DNA of 64,000 nucleotides from contig NZ_MSDO01000017.1 of assembly GCF_001937195.1 (NCBI RefSeq), positions 124,001 to 188,000 of the forward strand, in the 5' to 3' direction. The position numbers and the translations under genes are program-made. Origin of the DNA: Salinicola socius. Its GTDB lineage: Bacteria; Pseudomonadota; Gammaproteobacteria; Pseudomonadales; Halomonadaceae. Shown in pieces: positions 60,877 through 64,000 of the stretch. Positions within the stretch are counted from its first letter, which is position 1, and each line of letters begins with the position of its first letter. The notes under the pieces were generated by a model. The model was not told the DNA's origin, did no database searches, and was given only the letters and a program-made list of their open reading frames with translations.

Positions 60877-61815
60877 TTGTCGCGTGTTCGCTCTTTTCCA
60901 GCTCTCCTCGCACTTGCGGTTGCCGTGCTGCTGGGGATGAGCACCGCGCTTGCGGACGCCCCGGCCGACGCCGACTCGAAGCCATTGCGGATCGCCGCGG
61001 CCAACTGGACGGTTGCCGAGACACTGCTTGCACTTGGCGTTCAACCCTACGCGGTAGCCGATATTCCCAACTACAGCACCTGGGTCGAGAAGCCGTCGAT
61101 GCCCGCTTCGACGCTGGATATGGGCCTGCGCAACGAGCCCAACCTTGAGTTGCTGGCCCAGGATCCCCCCGACCTGCTGATGTCCAGCGCGCTGTTCTCC
61201 CGCGACAATGCGCGTCTCGAACGCCTGATGCCGGTCAAGATGATCGACAATTTCTACACCGATCGGTCATTTTACGAAGCGACGCTGTCGATGACTCGCG
61301 AAATCGCCCGGTTGACCGATCGTGAACCGCAGGCAGAGGCGCTGATCGAACAGACCGAACGAACACTCGAGCGCGCGGCGCGGGCACTGAAAGACGTCGA
61401 GACGCCGCTTTACGTCGTCCAGTTCAGCGACGCCCAGCATGTCCGTGTCTTTGGTCACGGCAATATGGTGGGTACGCTCTTTTCCCGCACCGGTCTGAAC
61501 AATGCCTGGACCGGCCCCACCAACGCCTGGGGTTATGCCAGCATCTCGACCGATCGGCTGGCTGAGCAGCCCGACGCACGCATCGTCGTTATCAAGCCGT
61601 ATCCCCGGGGCGTCGGCGAAGCGTTGAAGGACAATCAGATCTGGCAGCATCTGCCGGCGGTACGCGAAGGGCGTGTAAGCTATATCGATCCACTCTGGCC
61701 TTACGGTGGGCTGATCTCGCTGCAACGACTGGCCCGATCGCTGGTCGATGTCAGCATCCGGCCTCCCACCACTGATTCGGCGACTGCCACGTCCGCCGAG
61801 GAGCATACGCCATGA
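60877..61815 (+). CDS. fhuD: Iron-siderophore ABC transporter substrate-binding protein (FhuD-like)
   Basis: 312-residue periplasmic binding protein of the FhuD/BtuF class. Signal peptide RVRSFPALLALAVAVLLGMS, cleaved near ALADA, then LRIAAANWTVAETLLALGVQPYAVADIPNY, the LLAQDPPDLLMSSA segment and WPYGGLISLQRLARSL. No ATG is available at the signal peptide. A TTG at 60877, nine bases after AGGGA, is the best start. The gene overlaps fhuB by ATGA. With the divergent receptor it forms an iron-regulated uptake locus. Confidence 0.88.
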   Translation: MSRVRSFPALLALAVAVLLGMSTALADAPADADSKPLRIAAANWTVAETLLALGVQPYAVADIPNYSTWVEKPSMPASTLDMGLRNEPNLELLAQDPPDLLMSSALFSRDNARLERLMPVKMIDNFYTDRSFYEATLSMTREIARLTDREPQAEALIEQTERTLERAARALKDVETPLYVVQFSDAQHVRVFGHGNMVGTLFSRTGLNNAWTGPTNAWGYASISTDRLAEQPDARIVVIKPYPRGVGEALKDNQIWQHLPAVREGRVSYIDPLWPYGGLISLQRLARSLVDVSIRPPTTDSATATSAEEHTP

Positions 61816-63806
61816 CCTCGGCACGTTCGCCCGCCTGGTTTGCCATCGGGCTGACCTTGCTGGCGCTGGGTCTCGGCTATGCCACGCTGGACATTCAGTT
61901 CGCCGATCTTTCGGGGCATTGGTGGCAAGCCATTACCACGCCCGATGATGATCAGATCCGCCAGATCGTGATGCACTACACCTTCGTGCCGAGACTGCTG
62001 GTGGCGATGCTCGGCGGTGCGGCATTGGCGCTGGCGGGCTGCTTGATGCAACAGGTACTGCGCAATCCGCTCGCCTCTCCGGCGACGCTCGGCGTCACCA
62101 GCGGCGCGCAGCTGGCGCTGGTCGTCGCCACGCTGTGGGCACCGAGCTGGATGCTGGCCGGCAAGGAATGGATCGCGCTGGCGGGCGGTATCGTGGCGAC
62201 ACTGCTGGTTTTCGCGCTCTCGTGGAAACGTCGCCTGGCGCCGATGGTAGTGGTGCTATCCGGCATGGTGGTCAGCCTGTACTTCAGCGCCATCAACAGT
62301 GCCCTGCTGCTGTTCCATCAGGAGAGTCTGTCGGGGCTGTTCATCTGGGGATCCGGTGCGCTGGCGCAGGACAACTGGCACGACACGCAGTTTCTGCTGC
62401 TTCGTCTGGGTATCGTGATGGTGCTGGCACTACTGCTGTTGCGCCCGCTGTCTCTCCTCGATCTCGAGGAGGACGGCGCCAAGAGTCTGGGCATCTCTCT
62501 GCGCAAGCTGCGTTTCGCCGGTCTGGGCCTCGGCGTTTTCATGACCGCCTGCGTGGTCAGCGCCATCGGACTGATCGGTTTCATCGGTCTAGCCGCTCCT
62601 GCCATCGCCCGCCTGTCCGGGGCCCGCACCCTGGCCCAGCGGCTCGTCTGGTCGATGATCCTGGGCGCCCTTCTGCTCCTCGTCACCGATCTGGCCGTAC
62701 AGCAACTCGCGCCGTTCACCGCGTCGCTGCTGCCGACAGGTGCCATGACAGCGGCGCTTGGCGCCCCGCTGCTGCTATGGCTGCTGCCACGACTGAAAAT
62801 CGGCGGCTCGCGGCCGACGCCCAGCACGGGTCTGACCATGCCACGCCAGTCAGCCCCCAATCGACGCTTGTGGATGCTGGGAGGGCTGACGGTCGTCGCC
62901 TGCGCCGTGGCACTCGTCGTCGGTTTCATGCTCGACAGTCATGCCCGGTATCCGAGCCTGGCCGGCATCGACGACCTGGGGCTGATCGTGGACTGGCGGC
63001 TGCCACGCGTGGCGACTGCGGCAGCGGCAGGGTTGATGCTGGCCATTGCCGGTACGCTGCTGCAGCGGATGACCGGGAACCCCATGGCCAGCCCGGAAGT
63101 GCTGGGAATCAGCGCCGGCGTGGCGATCGGTGTGATCGCCCTGATGCTGTTGCCGCTGGGCATCGCCCCGCTCAGCGGCTCGGTCATGGGATTCAGCGGT
63201 GCGGTCGTCGCCCTGCTGGTGCTGATCATCTGCAACCGACGCAGCGGCTTCGCGCCGGAGCGGCTGCTGCTGACCGGCATTGCCATCTCTTCGTTGCTGG
63301 ATGCCATGCGCGCCATCGTGCTGGCGAGCGAGGATCCTCGCGCACAGCAGTTGCTCTCCTGGCTGGGCGGTTCGACCTACTACGCCAGCTTGACCTCCAG
63401 CACCTGGATCGTGGTCATCGCTATCGTGCTGGCGGCGATGGCATTGCCGCTGCAGCGCTGGTTGACCCTGCTGCCGCTGGGAGCGCCCACCGCCAAGGCG
63501 CTGGGGGTCGACGTGGATCGCAGCCGTTTGCTGCTGCTCGCGCTGGTCGCCCTGTTGACCGTCGCCGCGACGCTGGTGATCGGGCCGCTCTCGTTCATCG
63601 GGCTGATGGCCCCCCACATGGCTCGTCTGATGGGATTTCATGGGGCCCGGCACCAACTGATCGGAGCCGGGCTGCTGGGGATGCTGGTCATGGTGAGCGC
63701 CGACTGGCTGGGCAGAAACCTGTTCTTTCCCTACCAGCTACCGGCGGGTTTGATCGCCGCGCTGATCGGCGGCGTCTACTTCATGTGGGGATTGCGGCGG
63801 CTTTGA
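61812..63806 (+). CDS. fhuB: Iron-hydroxamate ABC transporter permease, fused dimer (FhuB)
   Basis: 664-residue inner-membrane permease made of two BtuC/FecCD-type halves in tandem (about 1-335 and 345-664), as in FhuB. Each half repeats the family motifs: VPRLLVAMLGGAALALAGCLMQQVLRNPLASPATLGVTSGA, then LPRVATAAAAGLMLAIAGTLLQRMTGNPMASPEVLGISAG. Each ends with a GLI.FIGL.AP.(I/M)ARL segment that contacts the ATPase. The ATPase gene fhuC, which normally accompanies these genes, is not found in the window. Confidence 0.95.
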   Translation: MTSARSPAWFAIGLTLLALGLGYATLDIQFADLSGHWWQAITTPDDDQIRQIVMHYTFVPRLLVAMLGGAALALAGCLMQQVLRNPLASPATLGVTSGAQLALVVATLWAPSWMLAGKEWIALAGGIVATLLVFALSWKRRLAPMVVVLSGMVVSLYFSAINSALLLFHQESLSGLFIWGSGALAQDNWHDTQFLLLRLGIVMVLALLLLRPLSLLDLEEDGAKSLGISLRKLRFAGLGLGVFMTACVVSAIGLIGFIGLAAPAIARLSGARTLAQRLVWSMILGALLLLVTDLAVQQLAPFTASLLPTGAMTAALGAPLLLWLLPRLKIGGSRPTPSTGLTMPRQSAPNRRLWMLGGLTVVACAVALVVGFMLDSHARYPSLAGIDDLGLIVDWRLPRVATAAAAGLMLAIAGTLLQRMTGNPMASPEVLGISAGVAIGVIALMLLPLGIAPLSGSVMGFSGAVVALLVLIICNRRSGFAPERLLLTGIAISSLLDAMRAIVLASEDPRAQQLLSWLGGSTYYASLTSSTWIVVIAIVLAAMALPLQRWLTLLPLGAPTAKALGVDVDRSRLLLLALVALLTVAATLVIGPLSFIGLMAPHMARLMGFHGARHQLIGAGLLGMLVMVSADWLGRNLFFPYQLPAGLIAALIGGVYFMWGLRRL

Positions 63807-63897
63807 CGCGACGCATTGACCTGGGCCGGAGATCGGCGCGGTACACCCGTAGGTACGTCGCTGTCTCTCGCTACCGCCACCCGGCATTTCCCGTCGT

Positions 63898-64000
63898 TCA
63901 GACAGCGCTGAACACGGGCAGCAGATGGCGCTCTATCGCCTCCCGGACCGAGGGCAACATCACATCGGTATGCTGCATCAGCTCACGGATGGCGGACTCC
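63898..64000 (-). CDS. 3' end of an unrecognised gene (partial)
   Basis: A minus-strand frame enters from the window edge and stops with TGA at 63900-63898. The 33 visible residues read ESAIRELMQHTDVMLPSV then REAIERHLLPVFSAV, helical and with normal codon use. It converges with fhuB. Too short to identify; it does not resemble an ABC ATPase C-terminus. Confidence 0.5.
   Translation of the reverse strand, partial: ESAIRELMQHTDVMLPSVREAIERHLLPVFSAV

Noticed and set aside
63897-63908. Twelve-base match TTCAGACAGCGC to the MITE terminus
   Set aside because: No second end, no CTAG flank, and it lies in the last codons of the partial gene; treated as chance similarity.
1-64000. tRNA, rRNA, CRISPR array, prophage, integrase or complete insertion sequence
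   Set aside because: None recognised on either strand. The only mobile DNA seen is the two short MITEs, so no genomic-island boundary such as a tRNA with an attachment repeat can be claimed for the sugar-acid region.

Overview
The window is GC-rich, densely packed proteobacterial chromosome. It reads as a halophilic gammaproteobacterium of the Halomonadaceae (Halomonas, Salinicola, Chromohalobacter or Kushneria type). Supporting evidence is the full glycine betaine and sarcosine catabolic set, TRAP and tripartite tricarboxylate transporters beside sugar-acid genes, the PhoH / M23 peptidase / CsdA / Alx housekeeping neighbourhood, and acid-rich loops in several proteins. The genus is inferred from gene content, not from a marker gene. 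No tRNA, rRNA, CRISPR array, phage or transposase gene was seen.

Layout. (1) 0-2.9 kb: start of an unknown minus-strand gene, a class III aminotransferase, and an ethanolamine-permease-like APC transporter that appears to lack about 55-60 internal residues. (2) 2.9-14.3 kb: a FadR-type regulator divergent from a ten-gene operon. The operon encodes a KDF-dehydrogenase-like SDR, a 2,4-diketo-acid (FAH family) hydrolase, an L-galactonate/L-gulonate 5-dehydrogenase, UxaA, a UxaB-like reductase, a TRAP transporter, a GntR regulator and an atypical SDR. (3) 14.3-23.1 kb: an IlvD/Edd sugar-acid dehydratase and AraD1, divergent from tctCBA, an Ldh2-type dehydrogenase and another FAH-family enzyme. 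(4) 23.2-32.3 kb: a LysR regulator divergent from L-fuconate dehydratase, a second TRAP transporter, a GlcD-like flavoprotein and a GarR-like reductase, closed by an unusual GntR regulator with two winged-helix domains. Together these form about 29 kb devoted to uptake and breakdown of several aldonic and deoxy-aldonic acids, as would come from algal or plant polysaccharides. Products should be 2-keto-3-deoxygluconate, pyruvate, lactate and related 2-keto acids.

(5) 32.4-46.4 kb: housekeeping block with a MITE, csdA/deaD, a YaiI/YqxD protein, a YqjG-type glutathione transferase, a LysR regulator, an M23 peptidase, PhoH, a zinc-ribbon protein, a DUF938 methyltransferase, a carboxylesterase, a membrane sulfatase-like protein, and an Alx/TerC protein preceded by a yybP-ykoY-type manganese riboswitch. 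(6) 46.5-58.3 kb: glycine betaine catabolism, with purU, soxGADB (operon order soxBDAG-purU), tag, fdhA, gbcB and divergent gbcA. Betaine is demethylated by GbcAB, sarcosine by SoxBDAG, and the released one-carbon units are handled by FdhA and PurU. The dimethylglycine step is not in the window. A second MITE copy sits exactly at the gbcB stop codon. (7) 58.4-63.8 kb: ferric-siderophore uptake, with a TonB-dependent receptor divergent from fhuD and fhuB around a Fur-box-like site. No fhuC ATPase is present. The window ends in the 3' end of an unrecognised minus-strand gene.

Most noteworthy: the permease deletion, the palindrome shared by two sugar-acid promoters, the SDR with SxxxR in place of YxxxK, the double-winged-helix GntR protein, the two related MITEs (one in a stop codon), the manganese riboswitch, and repeated TGCGAC motifs before soxB.
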